NCBI GenBank assembly: GCA_973895155.1
Contig: OZ316891.1
Coordinates: 10,044,001-10,108,000 of the forward strand
Length of the DNA: 64,000 nucleotides
Direction of reading: 5' to 3'
DNA from: Marsupella aquatica
Lineage: Eukaryota; Marchantiophyta
Shown: positions 1 to 11,215 of the stretch, one piece after another
How the letters are laid out: every line of letters starts with the position of its first letter
Numbering within the stretch: position 1 is the first letter of the stretch
Notes under the pieces: model-generated
The model's input: the letters and a program-made list of their open reading frames with translations, nothing else
Database searches by the model: none
Told to the model about the DNA's origin: nothing
Position numbers and translations under genes: made by a program

Positions 1-259
1 TCACCGCCGCAATTAGAAGAGCTTCCTTTGCTTTATTGAGGTCTCCATGTATGTCTCCAATTGCGATCAGGCGATTTGGAGCTGGGTAACTGGTTCGTAC
101 AGCTTGCTTATCTCGTGATTTTGAACCACGCTTGGCATTATTTGATTCAGTCGGCTTGGGGCCAAGGAACTGCCCTCCAACAGTATAGTCAACAAATGTG
201 TCAACAAATGCTGAGAACACAGAAGGAACCTCAGGACAATCTTCATTTGGGCTGCTCAT
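1..259 (-). CDS. SLP2: Shewanella-like protein phosphatase 2-type metallophosphatase, N-terminal part (runs off window)
   Basis: Only the first 86 codons lie in the window; the gene continues beyond base 1. The start is the ATG at 257-259 and the frame is open to the edge. The N-terminus carries SAFVDTFVDYTVGG, which resembles the start of plant SLP2 proteins (SSFVDTFVD..V.G), followed by a low-complexity linker and then APNRLIAIGDIHGDLNKAKE. GDIHGD is the first metal-binding motif of calcineurin-like (PPP-type) phosphatases, where the Asp and His bind the dinuclear metal centre. Plant SLP2 is a soluble Ser/Thr or Tyr phosphatase related to bacterial enzymes. The remaining motifs (GDxxDRG, GNHE) would be outside the window. 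The bases at the edge read GCG GCG GTGA, so an intron donor here is possible. The family call is secure; SLP2 over SLP1 rests on the N-terminus, which shows no obvious chloroplast transit peptide. Confidence 0.85.
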   Translation of the reverse strand, partial: MSSPNEDCPEVPSVFSAFVDTFVDYTVGGQFLGPKPTESNNAKRGSKSRDKQAVRTSYPAPNRLIAIGDIHGDLNKAKEALLIAAV

Positions 260-640
260 TTTGCTTGTATTCCACAAAATGAAAAACCTACAGTAGCTGG
301 ACGGGGTCAACTCCCTCTCATTGCCCGCAATCCCAAGCCTTTATGGCAAGCTCCGTCGCTTATCTTCAAGCTGAAAAGTAAAACCTTGCAGATCAGAATG
401 ACGCCATTCTCCCAGTTGCTCAAGGTATGATAAGAGGCAACCATTTCAATTGTCAAAACCGTACGTGAGTTCGAGTAAATTTCTTTAATTATAAGATACA
501 GAAGCACGGAAAAGGACAGAATAGATGCAGCTTCTAAGGACGCAAATATCCCAATTGTTGAAGGCATGAGGAGAGGCGAAATCATTTCAAATTTCATATT
601 CTTACCTGATTTTGAGTAGTCCTTTGATTATCGGAGGACA
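260..640 (-). other. 5' leader of the SLP2-like gene with a probable spliced intron (371-605)
   Basis: Reading leftwards on the minus strand, a strong donor (CAG then GTAAGA) lies at 606/605 and a pyrimidine-rich acceptor (TTTTACTTTTCAG) ends at 371. This gives a 235-bp untranslated intron that is AT-rich compared with the DNA above it. The remaining leader, 260-370, leads into the ATG at 259. No in-frame ATG of the phosphatase is lost by removing it. The exon boundaries are inferred from consensus only. Confidence 0.5.
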
Positions 641-1260
641 TTGTGCAAACCTCAACCTAGCGAGCTCTGCATCAACCCGAAACCTTCCAATTCAGCCAGT
701 CAGACCAATCTCCTTCAAGGCTGATTGATCATTCTATGCCTTGCTACTCACGTGGACGCTCAAGGCATAACATTCTGACGATGTGAATCTTCCAATTGAT
801 CAGTACTTCCGACGGGTTCAGCGTTGCCATCAAAAAAGAGAACAGACGATTTAGGGGTTCAGTCAGTCCGCCCAACAAGACGACGTCAACGGTTCGTGAA
901 TTATCTTCTCGGAAGAGGAGAGCCGGTCAATCGGATCCCCGCGCCGCAACTGTTGACTGCAGCACCGGATCTATTCTCGGATGTGACCCGTTCGGTTCTG
1001 CACTGGACGAAGGAAGAGCCAGCCAGCGTGACCGGCTCACTGCCATAGCAAGTAGCTTTCCTTTTGACTTGAGAAATGCACCTGGAGGGGCCTGCGGGCA
1101 GATACTTATAGCTCGCAGTAGTGTCAACAAACGCAATAGACCACATCGCAAGCATAGAATCAGCTTTTCTTGTGCCAGGTTCTAAGGTTTTCGATGTCGT
1201 GAATATTATTGGTTTCTCACTTGTGACGTTATATTTCATGTCGTTGCTTCTATCCTGAAC
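641..1260. promoter_or_regulatory. Probable promoter/upstream region of the SLP2-like gene
   Basis: This stretch is more GC-rich than its surroundings, especially 880-1120, and lies directly upstream of the minus-strand phosphatase leader. Overlapping open frames of 74-129 codons occur on both strands, but they overlap each other and resemble no family I know, so I read them as compositional. I could not place a convincing TATA box. Confidence 0.3.
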
Positions 1261-2298
1261 TACAGAACGAGTTAATACGGGGGAAAGTTTTGGATGGGAA
1301 GGAAACGATGTTGCAATCGATATAACTAAACCTCCTAATAGCTCGAGAACTACTGTCCTGTGAAGAGAGTTGAAGGGAGTAGTAAATTTGAGGGTTTAGT
1401 GCCTCCCAATTTACAGAAAGCATCAAGCTCCTGTTGTGAAATCAATCAAATCCTGTTGAAGCCTTCGCACAACCCCTCGTAAGATGGGACCTGGGACGAG
1501 ATACAGGCTGGCAACTCATTGTGAGGAAATGGGAAAGGCGTTGGATGGGGAAGGGGGTCGGCAATTACCGCAAATGTGATAGGTCGTAGAGTATTAAAAA
1601 GTCTTTGAAGGCAAAAATAAATTGAAGTCGTAATAAACTCACTCACTTAGCTCAAGTGCTTGAGGCAACGCGCGAGCTCTCCCCCTTCCCCGATATCACA
1701 GCAAATTGGAGTAGGATTTTCCGTGGATGCAGTCCTAAACGATTGGCTAGACTGGTCCTACCAACAACAATAGTACAAATCCAGAAACGTATAAATGCAG
1801 AAGCGATCTGCCATCCATTACCGTAACTCTGGGCCCATTGACTGAAGAGGCAGACATTAACCCGAGCCACCAACCAACATGACCGATAATGCACAGATCA
1901 TTGACGGTCCTCGGCTCAGCTTTCATGAAATAGAGTTTTGTTTTCAATAATTGTAAGAATCAGTTCTTCTGCCACTGTTACAGCGCATTATTATCCCGGC
2001 CTGCAAGAATTGGAGTGCAATCAATGCTCCTTACATATCTTCGACCCAACAGAATTTACTCCCCGCAACCTTGTTCATTGCATTTGCCAACCAATGCGTG
2101 TATCTGCTTTCCATTGGCAGGAGAGAATTATAAGCCCATTTCACTTTCAACGACGAAAACTCCAGAAATACACAAACAGCCCTCGTTCCCAACAAAATAC
2201 AAGGCAAACTTGTTTCCCAACGCGATTACTCCAGCAGGAATGCTAACTACAAAACGTTACTCGTCTACTTTTGACACTCACGCATCTAGCTTCATCTC
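1261..2298. other. Intergenic, no gene recognised
   Basis: AT-rich DNA with short frames only (up to about 110 codons), none with a recognisable motif or coherent splice signals. I see no RNA gene or ordered repeat here. Confidence 0.5.
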
Positions 2299-2396
2299 TA
2301 ATAGCCTGATGAGATCTGTGAGGTCCTGCAATACCTCAGGAGGGGAATAATAGCCTGATGAGATCTGTGAGGTCCTGCAATACATCAGGAGGGGAA
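2299..2396. repeat. Tandem duplication of a 49-bp unit (2 copies)
   Basis: The unit beginning taatagcctgatgagatctg is present twice head to tail, at about 2299 and 2348. The only clear difference in the body of the unit is cctcagg versus catcagg. Near identity implies a recent event. Confidence 0.9.
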
Positions 2397-2490
2397 TGTT
2401 TATCTGACTGATGCTACTTTATATCGACTCTCCTTAGATTGCTTGTTTCCAAATTGCCGTCCACGTATCGACCTTCCTTTAAGTTATACA

Positions 2491-2668
2491 GAAGACTAGT
2501 TCCAATGCCCAATTTGCTTCCATAATGATAGTCTCAGACTTTGAGCCAAGCGTTCGACGACCAGGCTCACACAAGAGAAGAAGACTAGTTCCAATAGCCA
2601 CTTTGCTTCCATAATGACAATCTCAGAATTGAGCCAAGCGTTCGACGACCAGGCTCACATAAGAGAAG
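2491..2668. repeat. Tandem duplication of an 89-bp unit (2 copies)
   Basis: Copies start at 2491 and 2580 with gaagactagttccaat and share the cttccataatga and ttcgacgaccaggctcaca blocks. A few substitutions and a small indel separate them, so it is older than the 49-bp duplication just upstream. Confidence 0.88.
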
Positions 2669-3089
2669 AAGTAATGATAGAGTGAGCCAGAAACTCCTCC
2701 CAACCAACACTCCATATGATCCCCAACAAGCGTATGATTTATAGGGCCCCTTTTCCATTAGTAATGATATAACGATGGAGGCAAATCGTGACCCCACAAG
2801 TTTGGGAACCCAGTTAAATTTAAACTATGATAATCCCTGCCTTGAGCTAAGTGTACAAAAAAACCTGACGAGTCCCCCTACTTCGCACAGGAGAAGAAAG
2901 AACAATTTGAGTGAGGCAATTACTCTTGAAGCCAATATCCTGCCGACCAAGTTTCTTGAACGAACAATATTCCCAGCCTCGAGTCAAGTATCCTCATTGC
3001 ACCCAGGATGAAAACGCGAGGAGGAAACGAAGATAGAGTAAAACAAAACGCTCAGGACGACCGGCCTTATCCAGTCCAACCTCTTCGTT

Positions 3090-3610
3090 TTACCAACTTT
3101 CCCATTGCTCACAGATAGCCAAGCTTTTAAACTCCGCCTCATACATCGCGAAATAGATCTCTCTCAACAGCTCTGGCTGCAGCAGACGAAAATCCTGTGA
3201 TTTACCATAACACTTCTCAGAGATACGTTTCAGGATAATAATACCATCTACAAAGTTTTTCCCAGCATCACATCCTCTGCAAGTAATAATTCATCCGTTT
3301 CCTCTGGCACATGTTTCAAACAAAGCATCACTCGTGTTCTTCCAAATAGGTTATCCACACGAGCAATTCCAAGTGGAGCCCCGCCCATCCTGCGCTCAGA
3401 GGAACCGAAATAGCCTGTTGAATCGACCTTCCTCCACAATAAATCCTCTAGTAGTGCAACTTGTCATTATCCATTCACCCGAAGGCATCCAAACGACGAT
3501 ATAGAGTAGAAAGCGTTTCGTGACCATGTCAATACACGCCGTTAGGAAGCCCTTACTGCAGTCAGAAAGTTTGCTATTGGATGCAATATAGACGTCATAT
3601 AAGCAAATAC
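3090..3610 (-). pseudogene. Decayed protein-coding remnant, family unknown
   Basis: Three adjoining minus-strand blocks read as protein but lie in different frames. Block 1 (about 3601 to 3425) reads YDVYIASNSKLSD... through MPSGEWIMTS. Block 2 (3439 to 3248) reads ...GIARVDNLFGRTRVMLCL. Block 3 (about 3265 to 3090) reads ILKRISEKCYGKSQDF... through EAEFKSLAICEQWESW. The join between blocks 2 and 3 falls in a run of A residues, as expected for a frameshift. No ATG-to-stop frame survives. I do not recognise the protein. Farther upstream (to about 4100) several frames stay open, but the minus strand there is poor in A, which lowers stop frequency by itself, so I do not extend the call. It could be an old transposon or gene relic. 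Confidence 0.3.
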
Positions 3611-5580
3611 TGAACTCCTGAGATCATATAAACGCACAGAGAACTCCAGTTCCTTCGAAGATATCCCGTTGGATCTATGTTAGATATATCTCGATCCTAA
3701 AGATGTGCCTCCGGAGTAATCTCCATCTATCGCGTACTGCTTCTTATCCCGTCCAAGCGAACCCAGCTCAAATTCTCCCCTTCCACCGAAACTTCAAATC
3801 TAATCCAGATCCTATCATCAGGACAAACGAAGCCCACTGTACGTCAAGACCTGAGCCACCTGATAACCACAATTCGTGCTCTAAGAGTTAATCTCAACCC
3901 CATGGGAAAGAACCCGAGTCTGTGCCCTGTACCCTTAAGCAAGAAACTACGATCCATGCCGTTCCGCGATAGACAACCTTGATCAAAAACCTGTGGATCA
4001 TAAGCTTCCACCTACAACCACTCTACACCGCCCTCCCAAGCCATCGTTTCACAACATCTAAACTAGCATTTCACCTACTATGCGGATCGTCCAAAGTGAA
4101 GAGCTCCAGCGACAGGTAAAGAATACACAAAAGAACATTGACGTTAGAAACCATTGTCCCAAATCACAAGGACCTTCACCAGGGATCACACCTCGCTATC
4201 AACGCTCAACCATACTCGCATGACAAAAAACAGTGCAGCTAACCTCCCTTAGAGGCTGAGCTTTCCCCTAGACTCCTCTCTTCGCGTGATCCTTAACATT
4301 CACTGCAACAAACACAAAAGGGTAGCTCTAGACCAGAAGTTCCAAGGAAGCTTTCAAAAGTACGTGCCTAGTTCTGGCAAGACAGGGCCTGAATCAAGCA
4401 CGTAGGTGTCCTGAGACGAAATCTGATCTGCATCAAGCGGAATTTCAGATCTGGGTCTATTCGAAGCTACAGATCCAGCGTTAACCAGACCTTCATGACA
4501 TGGACCGCCACATACTCATATCTAAGAAACATTTCGATGCAATTCCCGATATGAAAGGACTGAATTCATCTCAAAAGCTGCCGCCCGCACGGCACAGGGA
4601 AGTTTTCAACCCGGTTGTAGGTGCATATCGCAGACCGAAACCTTTCACCGCTTCCGGTTTATGACTACTGTGCCAGTTCGACCTCATCACCCCGAAAGGG
4701 AAGGAGGACAATATGGCACAACGGTCACGAACTGTAAGCAGATAAGACGACCTTCTCCGAAAACCTGTTACTCTCGACATCCCAACCGTGCATAACATCG
4801 CTGTACTCAGCCGGCCCCGATCCCGATCCAACATCCTAATAACAAAACGCTGCCGCCATCTCCACCATCATTCCCCTGCCGGCCAACAAACTAATCAAGC
4901 TCAAAGCCATCTCCACGGATCCACCCTTCTCAGATCGGCCATAGCTACCACAGATCCATGCATCAAAAAGCTCCGGCATCAGCCTTGAAAACCGCCCAGT
5001 GCCAAAAAACCAACCAAATGTCGATGAAAACGGCTCCAGATCTGTGCAAGTGACGCAGAACTCCACGTCGGGAAGGCGTAAGACCATCACAAACCAAACA
5101 CCAACAGATCAGCACACAAAACACCACAAATCGTCTGAGAAAAATCGAGCAGGGCTCCGCCGTGCACAACGTTGCTCCGCCATCGCCAGCGCTCGGAGCC
5201 GCACACAAAAGCACTCCACCTGTTACAAATGCGAAGGAAAAAGCCATAGATCTAAAACTTCGGTTTATATACCCGTCGGAGAGCGTCAATCGCGGGTTTC
5301 TTCGAACCCAATATCGGCACCCGATATCTCGTCCTTTCACATCGACGGTCTTCCTTCAACCCGATCCACGAGATCCAGCCTCGGGATTGCCGCCCTCGTT
5401 CCTATCCACAAGAGAAAAGTTACTATTCAAAGCATCGAGAAGAACGAGAAAGGTTTATTCTCGTTCGGTGGCGGTAAGAGTGATTTGATCACTGTAAAAA
5501 GCAAACCGACCAATCGCCTTGAATTTCAGTCACCAAACAAAGATAAGAGCACATTCACCAACCGCCCAATGAACCCTCAG
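3611..5580. other. C/A-rich (plus strand) intergenic tract with many spurious open frames
   Basis: Plus-strand C/A bias makes long open frames common on both strands, for example a 194-codon frame ending at 5583 and a 125-codon frame on the minus strand. Neither has a recognised domain. A minus-strand TATATAAA box sits at 5264-5271, followed 3' on that strand by GC-richer sequence, and may mark a promoter firing leftwards; no convincing coding exon follows it. Confidence 0.35.
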
Positions 5581-5589
5581 TAAACAGAA

Positions 5590-6960
5590 ACGCCCTGTTT
5601 GTGTCATGTCCCTATCATCCTCTCCTCCTGTGTGACTTTTTGGGTTGGCAAGCTAGGGTAGGCCAGATATTAGGGCCACTTTGGGAGCCCTTCAAGAGCT
5701 AGGATAAAGGGCTAGTGTTACTTAGTGGGCATAGCTACCGTTGGGGTTGGAATTGGAAACTGACAGAATGATAATCAACATCTATTTAGTAGCCAGACAA
5801 TCAAACTACTCTCTTCCCCTGAACACAGCGCCCGGGTGCTGTGTTCGAATATGGTCAAAATAGGGAACTTAGGCAAAAAAGACGTTTTCACTCAAACCCA
5901 CCGCCATTTCGAAATTGACTTTGTGTTCAAAAATGTGCACAAGTGACTATAGGAGAAAGGTCACCGGGTTGCAACTACAATACATTACTTAAAATAGTCC
6001 GACACATTTGCTCTTTCAACTTACAAAATCCATTGTCCTTTGAGAAATGTAAGCTAATTTCAAAATTCTTCATTCTCGGAGAAGTGTGCGCTGTTTCCAA
6101 AATGTTAAGCAACAATCTGGAAGTATTGATATATTCTTCTACTGTGTGAACTTTCAATAGACTTTCACATCAACCTCTGATTGACGCCACGGCGTCTCAT
6201 CAAAGAAACCCATAGTGCCTACATGCATTATTAGGTCTAACGACTTACTTTCTATATTTCCAATTTTCCATTGCCCTCAAGATAGAGGCACTCCAATAGA
6301 AACAAAGCAGTCTCATGAACATTCCAGACTGCATGAAGAAAGATTAAATAATAGAAATGAGCAAATTGGCCACAATTAACCAAACAACTGTGAAAAGTGG
6401 ACAAATATGTTTTACTAAGTGATAATAATACACTTGGTAAGTATGGTTTGTCAGGTTTTGTTTTCTATTGAAAATTGATTTCTCCCCTTGTGTAATTTCA
6501 GTGGTTCAATTATTTAGCTACACATCCTTTGACCTGAGCAAATGTTGTTGGGAAGTCAAAAAAACTAAACTTGAACACACTCCCCTCTAATACACATAAC
6601 TTCTATGCTTATAATTCCTACTTACACCCTACATGCATCTCACAATGCCAAAATTCAAGCACATTACCTTAAAATTTGAACACAACGCCACATTTTGAAC
6701 ACAGCGTCACAAGTCCAAAAAATGAAAGGGTTGACTTCAAACTCAAACACAACGCCCTGGATGCTATATTCTAATAGAGCGCCCGGGCCTTGTGTTCGGG
6801 GGAAGACGGTAGTTTCTACCAACCACCAAATGAACATGAAGAAAATCAATGTCCTGCTTGTGACACATCCCTTTCAATGTCTCCTCTTGTGTGCCTTTTG
6901 GGGTTGGCAAGGTTACAGAGTCTGGTAGATCAGAAATTAGTGACACCTTTGGAGGTCCCC
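5590..6960. repeat. Direct repeat pair (about 5590-5700 and 6850-6960), diverged
   Basis: Both copies contain ctcctcttgtgtg-like sequence, then ggggttggcaag, then a gccagatattag / gatcagaaattag block. Between and inside them recur gaacacaacgcc / gaacacagcgcccggg motifs (near 5821, 6678, 6697, 6751, 6780). They look like two diverged copies of one dispersed element; ends are unclear. No coding potential is seen between them. Confidence 0.55.
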
Positions 6961-7026
6961 AAATAACATTTCAAGCATTACTTCAAGTGGCTTGAAATCT
7001 TGGGTATCTGCTTGTGCTGGCCCCAA

Positions 7027-7150
7027 ACAATAAGGATCAAAATATGACATATAAGGTGTACTACATCCTTCCATACCATGATAAACCTCATTATTTTCTT
7101 CAAATCAATTAGTGCACACTTATATTATCACATTTTGATGTGTGATTACT
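7027..7150. mobile_element. MITE-like element, copy 1 of a 124-bp family
   Basis: Shares its body (aatatgacatat ... cattattttctt ... cacattttgatgtgtgatta) with copies at 20004 and 22685. The right terminal inverted repeat is intact (minus strand reads taatcacacatcaaaatgtg), while the left end is degenerate. The flanks carry the same 13-bp string aaacaataaggat at 7025-7037 and 7157-7169. Because this string overlaps the expected left terminus, it may be an imperfect target duplication or a later change. Length and lack of coding fit a non-autonomous DNA transposon. Confidence 0.55.
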
Positions 7151-8401
7151 AACTTGAAACAATAAGGATAGAGGTCTGTCTACAAGTATTGAGATCCTCA
7201 GATAGTGCAATTTGTACCTTCAAATGTACCATACACATAGACATGTGTCCTTTCTGCTAATGATGTGAATGGAGATCTAAATAGTTGGCTGGTTTGGCAT
7301 TGGTTTTGCTTGCTGAAACTGGGGGTAGACAATTTGTATATGGAAGCTCACCTCTAAATATTGAGAGATGCAGGTTACTGGTGGGGAAGCAATTACCAAA
7401 ATTTCTCCCCATCTGGTCTTGCATCTGGTTCATTTTCGCAATTAAGTGGGTGAAAACTAATTAGAAGAGTGTCAAGAGTAGGCATTCACACATTCTTGTA
7501 GAGCCTCCAAACTAGGTGTGGCTGGAACCAGGGACTCATACAATGATAGTTGCATGAGTTTATAAAAAGCCAATCACATGGGCATACATTTGGCTCCATG
7601 GAGGCTGGCTATACCCGGGTTCCCATCACTACCCTCTCAAAATTTTGTGACAGGTGTTAGGATCTAGTGGGAATCCATGTTCTCACTAATGCATTTTCAT
7701 AGAGATAGGTGGCACATTGGGCCACAACTATAGCAACATCTGACCTGGGGATGACATATTAGCTTCCCCTGAGTACAGAAGCAGACCTTTTTGTTGTTGT
7801 TTGCAAACTGTGTGAAGTAGGGGGAGTCACATATGTTGGTTTGTGCTCTTATTTTCCATAAGTATGTGCAATCCATGGAAATTGCAGCCCTCATCTATGG
7901 TTTGCACTTACTAATTTTCCATGTGTGTACTCAGTATAGAATGCGCTTACAAAAACATTCTAAACTGCACACACATATATAAATGCCCCAAAAAAATCAT
8001 AAGAACCGTTCGCTTTGAATGTAAGCATGGTTGATAAAAGGTGCACTTAGACTCAACCAACTTTACGTGCAGTCTTTCATATGGAGACTATGGTAGTACA
8101 ACTCAACATGTATGTATGGATGGGTGTCAGGTGCCTTGTATTAGAATGTACTCTCTTGTAGTTTAATTGTGTACGAAAGAGTACATCAATTCAATTATTT
8201 ATTATTTATTAACAAGACAATTCGTATGTAACTAAATTTATAAGGAACCATGCCATCAAATGAACCCTTTTGCCTGTGCATGGATTTGTACCTTACCTTG
8301 AAAACCAAATGAAGACCCAGGAGATTCAAAAGGGATTTGCACCAGGAGGGAAAGACGGTTCAAGCATGCATTCCAGTACTCGCACTTAAAAAAGGCAGCC
8401 G
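7151..8401. other. AT-rich intergenic DNA, no gene recognised
   Basis: Short frames only. No RNA gene, satellite or coherent element boundaries identified. Confidence 0.45.
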
Positions 8402-9000
8402 TTAGATAAGTAGAGAGAACAATACTCTATGATATAATATAACAACTGGGCTCTTGTGGAATGGAAAATCCGTCCAACTGGTGGGCACATGCCATGTGAA
8501 ATGGTACACCACGTGCTGTTGTGTATTGTGTGCATTCACCAGAAAGGTTGAAGCATGGCCTGAGGGAGCACCCACAGGTGGAGGAATCAACTTTTACATC
8601 CATCTTATGGCTGGGAAAAGAAGTAATTGAACAGGCCAGGAGAGAAAGTCAGGGAAACTCACACCAGGATGACATTTCATGAGCAGACCATAAGAGAAAG
8701 AGCCAGATAGTATATTATAATGTTTAGATAGATGCCTCCAATCTGTTACGTGTGCATTCTTATCCAAACCAATTGACATGAGTGGAGAATGCCAACCAGA
8801 AGAGTTATTTGGAAAATCGTACAGATCAAAGAGCTGAAGGTATCTAAGACTGAATCCAAGGCTCCTGTTCTTTATTAGCATGGATCGAGACTGTCTATTA
8901 TTACAAACGAAGACGAGGAGAAAAACTTGTCAACAATCATCAGTGGACTTCATAACTGGGTGTTCAATAGTAGGAACAAGTGGAGGGTTAGAGGGAATGA
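8402..9000 (-). pseudogene. Possible decayed open frame, family unknown
   Basis: On the minus strand one frame stays readable from about 8990 to 8402, interrupted by only two stops (one near 8925, one at 8594-8596). It includes an ATG-started run of 95 codons from 8881. Residues such as NNSSGWHSPLMSIGLDKN and PPPVGAPSGHASTFL look protein-like, but I recognise no domain. Surrounding DNA is AT-rich and a chance frame cannot be excluded. Confidence 0.18.
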
Positions 9001-10230
9001 TAGGTTGGCACCATTACTTGTAACCTACTTAGTATCACATTACCAAACAATACGAGTAGAAAGAGACAAGCAGAAAACGTTATTTTGTAAACAAGGAGGA
9101 TAAGGAATTGGTCTCATGGAGTATGGACTCAACTTGATCCAAAAGTAAATACAGCAGACAGGAGAGAGTCCCCCCTTGATTTATCCCCAGACAGACAAAA
9201 GCCAGCTCTTCGATATGCCCCAACAAGAACGCCCCTGCTGCAAACAATTCTAAATTTTAAAAAGTGGCCCTGCCTTGGTTTGGTGTGATCTAACTTCCTT
9301 CCAGTCTTATCTACAGAAAAATGGTATCCTGTCTATCCTGAAGCAGTTGACAATAACAAGGGGGTCACTACTCTCCAAGGAAGAGATTTGATCTATCTTA
9401 CATTGTGTAATTGATCTAGGATGGTGAGTTACATCCAGCACAAACTTTTGGCTCTATGGCTTTTTGTCGTTTTGGTCTTCCTAGGTTTTCTCTTGTCTTC
9501 TCCCCTTTGTTGGGTCCCTTTTATTGGGATCTTGTCTAACAGTTTAGCACTTTTGTTCTTTGGCAGTGTGTAATATTAATAACACGTCACCAACAAAATG
9601 CATGTAATTGCTCTCATTTTGATAGCTCAACATTGGGGGTGCCTTGCAGTGCATCTTTGAGTTAAATAATTATGGCCATTGCACGCATGGAATGAAATTT
9701 ACAATGTAATTCAACTGAGCTTCCAAAATTAAACAATCACTTAGCTAGTTTTCCTTCACTCCACACCTTGGTAGAACTTCCTCTTAACCCCCAGCTCATC
9801 CAATTCAAGCCAACATTGGATGAAGTTTTTGGAGAGAGCTGCCATGGCTTCTTACTTGGAACTGAAAAGGTTGAGCACCATTTAACCAGGAAATTTAAAG
9901 TGCCTGGTTGTTAAATAAAAACAAGCAAAGAGCTTGGTTGTCCTAACAAAACTGAACAGTGCCTACACGTATTGGGACTATTTATATAAAGGTTCACAAG
10001 TCCATTAGATCTTTGTCCCACAGAACTTGTTCTTTTAGCTTGGCCTTCTTGTCAAGAGTATGCATTGTATGATGTGATCATACTATGTCTCATACAATAG
10101 TATGATCCACGTTCTTGCCTTAGCAGATACTTGCCCGGCATCCATGTTCCACTCACAGACTTGGTTACAACACTAAATGTGGAGCATCATATCATCACAC
10201 TAAATTACATTGATATTTCCTTCCAGTGTT
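9001..10230. other. AT-rich intergenic DNA, no gene recognised
   Basis: No frame of note and no ordered repeat. Nothing in this stretch supports a feature call. Confidence 0.45.
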
Positions 10231-10641
10231 TTACTTAATTAATCCCCCAAACTGACCAAAATTAATAAGAGTTCCCTCAAAACTAATGTAATTGTCATCT
10301 TGACCCCCTTTTTTCACGAGGTTAACATAACCTAGTGTGTAACCCGAGGTCACCTTGGTGCCAATGGCAAGGCACGATTGGGTATGTGTGAGGTGTTTGC
10401 CCTCTTCATTTGACTTTGTCCACTCTTGACCTCGTTTGCTTTTATTCCATTGTACTTTGTTTGACACTTTTTTAGTAAATTGATCCTTTTCCTCCCCATT
10501 GCACTTCTCTCGAAAACACATCAGTCTTCCCTCCTTTTGGGACCCCACCCCATCCGGTGTCTTTTCCTTCTGAATCTGAGGGCCAAGCATGGACCACGTC
10601 CCATTGAGCTTTTCCTCAAACCTCTCCACTGAATCTGCCAT
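10231..10641 (-). CDS. Hypothetical 136-residue open reading frame
   Basis: An uninterrupted ATG-to-stop frame with ATG at 10639-10641. The N-terminal half is charged (MADSVERFEEKLNG...; many Lys and Glu), suggesting a soluble helical segment. The last 40 residues (ending FEGTLINFGQFGGLIK) fall in sequence resembling dispersed repeats. No signal peptide, membrane segment or known motif is visible, and no splice-linked upstream exon was found. The frame is long for this AT-rich region, but it could be a chance frame in a repeat. I do not recognise the family. Confidence 0.25.
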   Translation of the reverse strand: MADSVERFEEKLNGTWSMLGPQIQKEKTPDGVGSQKEGRLMCFREKCNGEEKDQFTKKVSNKVQWNKSKRGQEWTKSNEEGKHLTHTQSCLAIGTKVTSGYTLGYVNLVKKGGQDDNYISFEGTLINFGQFGGLIK

Positions 10642-10932
10642 GAACGTACTGTGTAATGGATGCCAACTCGATCTGATTCAGAAACGCTCCATGAAACCAA
10701 GCAAACGAGCGGCTCCACTTTGTCTCAACGGAAAGCAGGAGGTCTGTACTAATCAGAGCCAGCTGATCTCTATCTCCAAAAGTCACGATACATGCGCACG
10801 ACAGTCCCCCTCCCAAGGATATCACATTGCTGTCTCACAAGATGAAGGTGGTCCCAACGCGTACCCTATCTTCAATCCATGCTGTGGCTATAATTTGTCA
10901 AGCCTTCGAGATCGAAAGTAAACTGCTCCAAT

Positions 10933-11215
10933 AAACAGCAAGAGGAATTGTTTCTACTGTATAGCGCACATCAAGACGAGAAAGAATAGAAAAGTAATGC
11001 TAGCCATTGTTTCTCGAGCTACGACTGTAGCTCACAAGAAGAGAAAATAGAAAAGTAATGCTAGCGATTGTTTCTTGAGCTGCGACTGTAACTCACAAGA
11101 AGAGAAAGAAAAGAAAAGTAATGCTAGCCATTGTTTCTCGAGCTACGACTGTAGCTTACAAGAAGAGAAAGAATAGAAACATAGTGCTAATCATTGTTTC
11201 TCGAGCTAAGGAAGA
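10933..11215. repeat. Tandem repeat, about 62-bp unit, four copies
   Basis: Units share gaaaagtaatgctagc, attgtttctcgagct and a final acgactgtagctcacaagaagag. Spacing between successive aagtaatgctagc motifs is 61-63 bp. The last copy is the most diverged (gaaacatagtgctaatc) and lacks the tail. No coding role is apparent. Confidence 0.9.

Noticed and set aside
4999-5583. 194-codon plus-strand frame, one of the longest in the window
   Set aside because: Overlaps equally open minus-strand frames in a C/A-biased tract, has no motif, and reads as Lys/Ser/Thr-rich low complexity. Kept only as an intergenic note.
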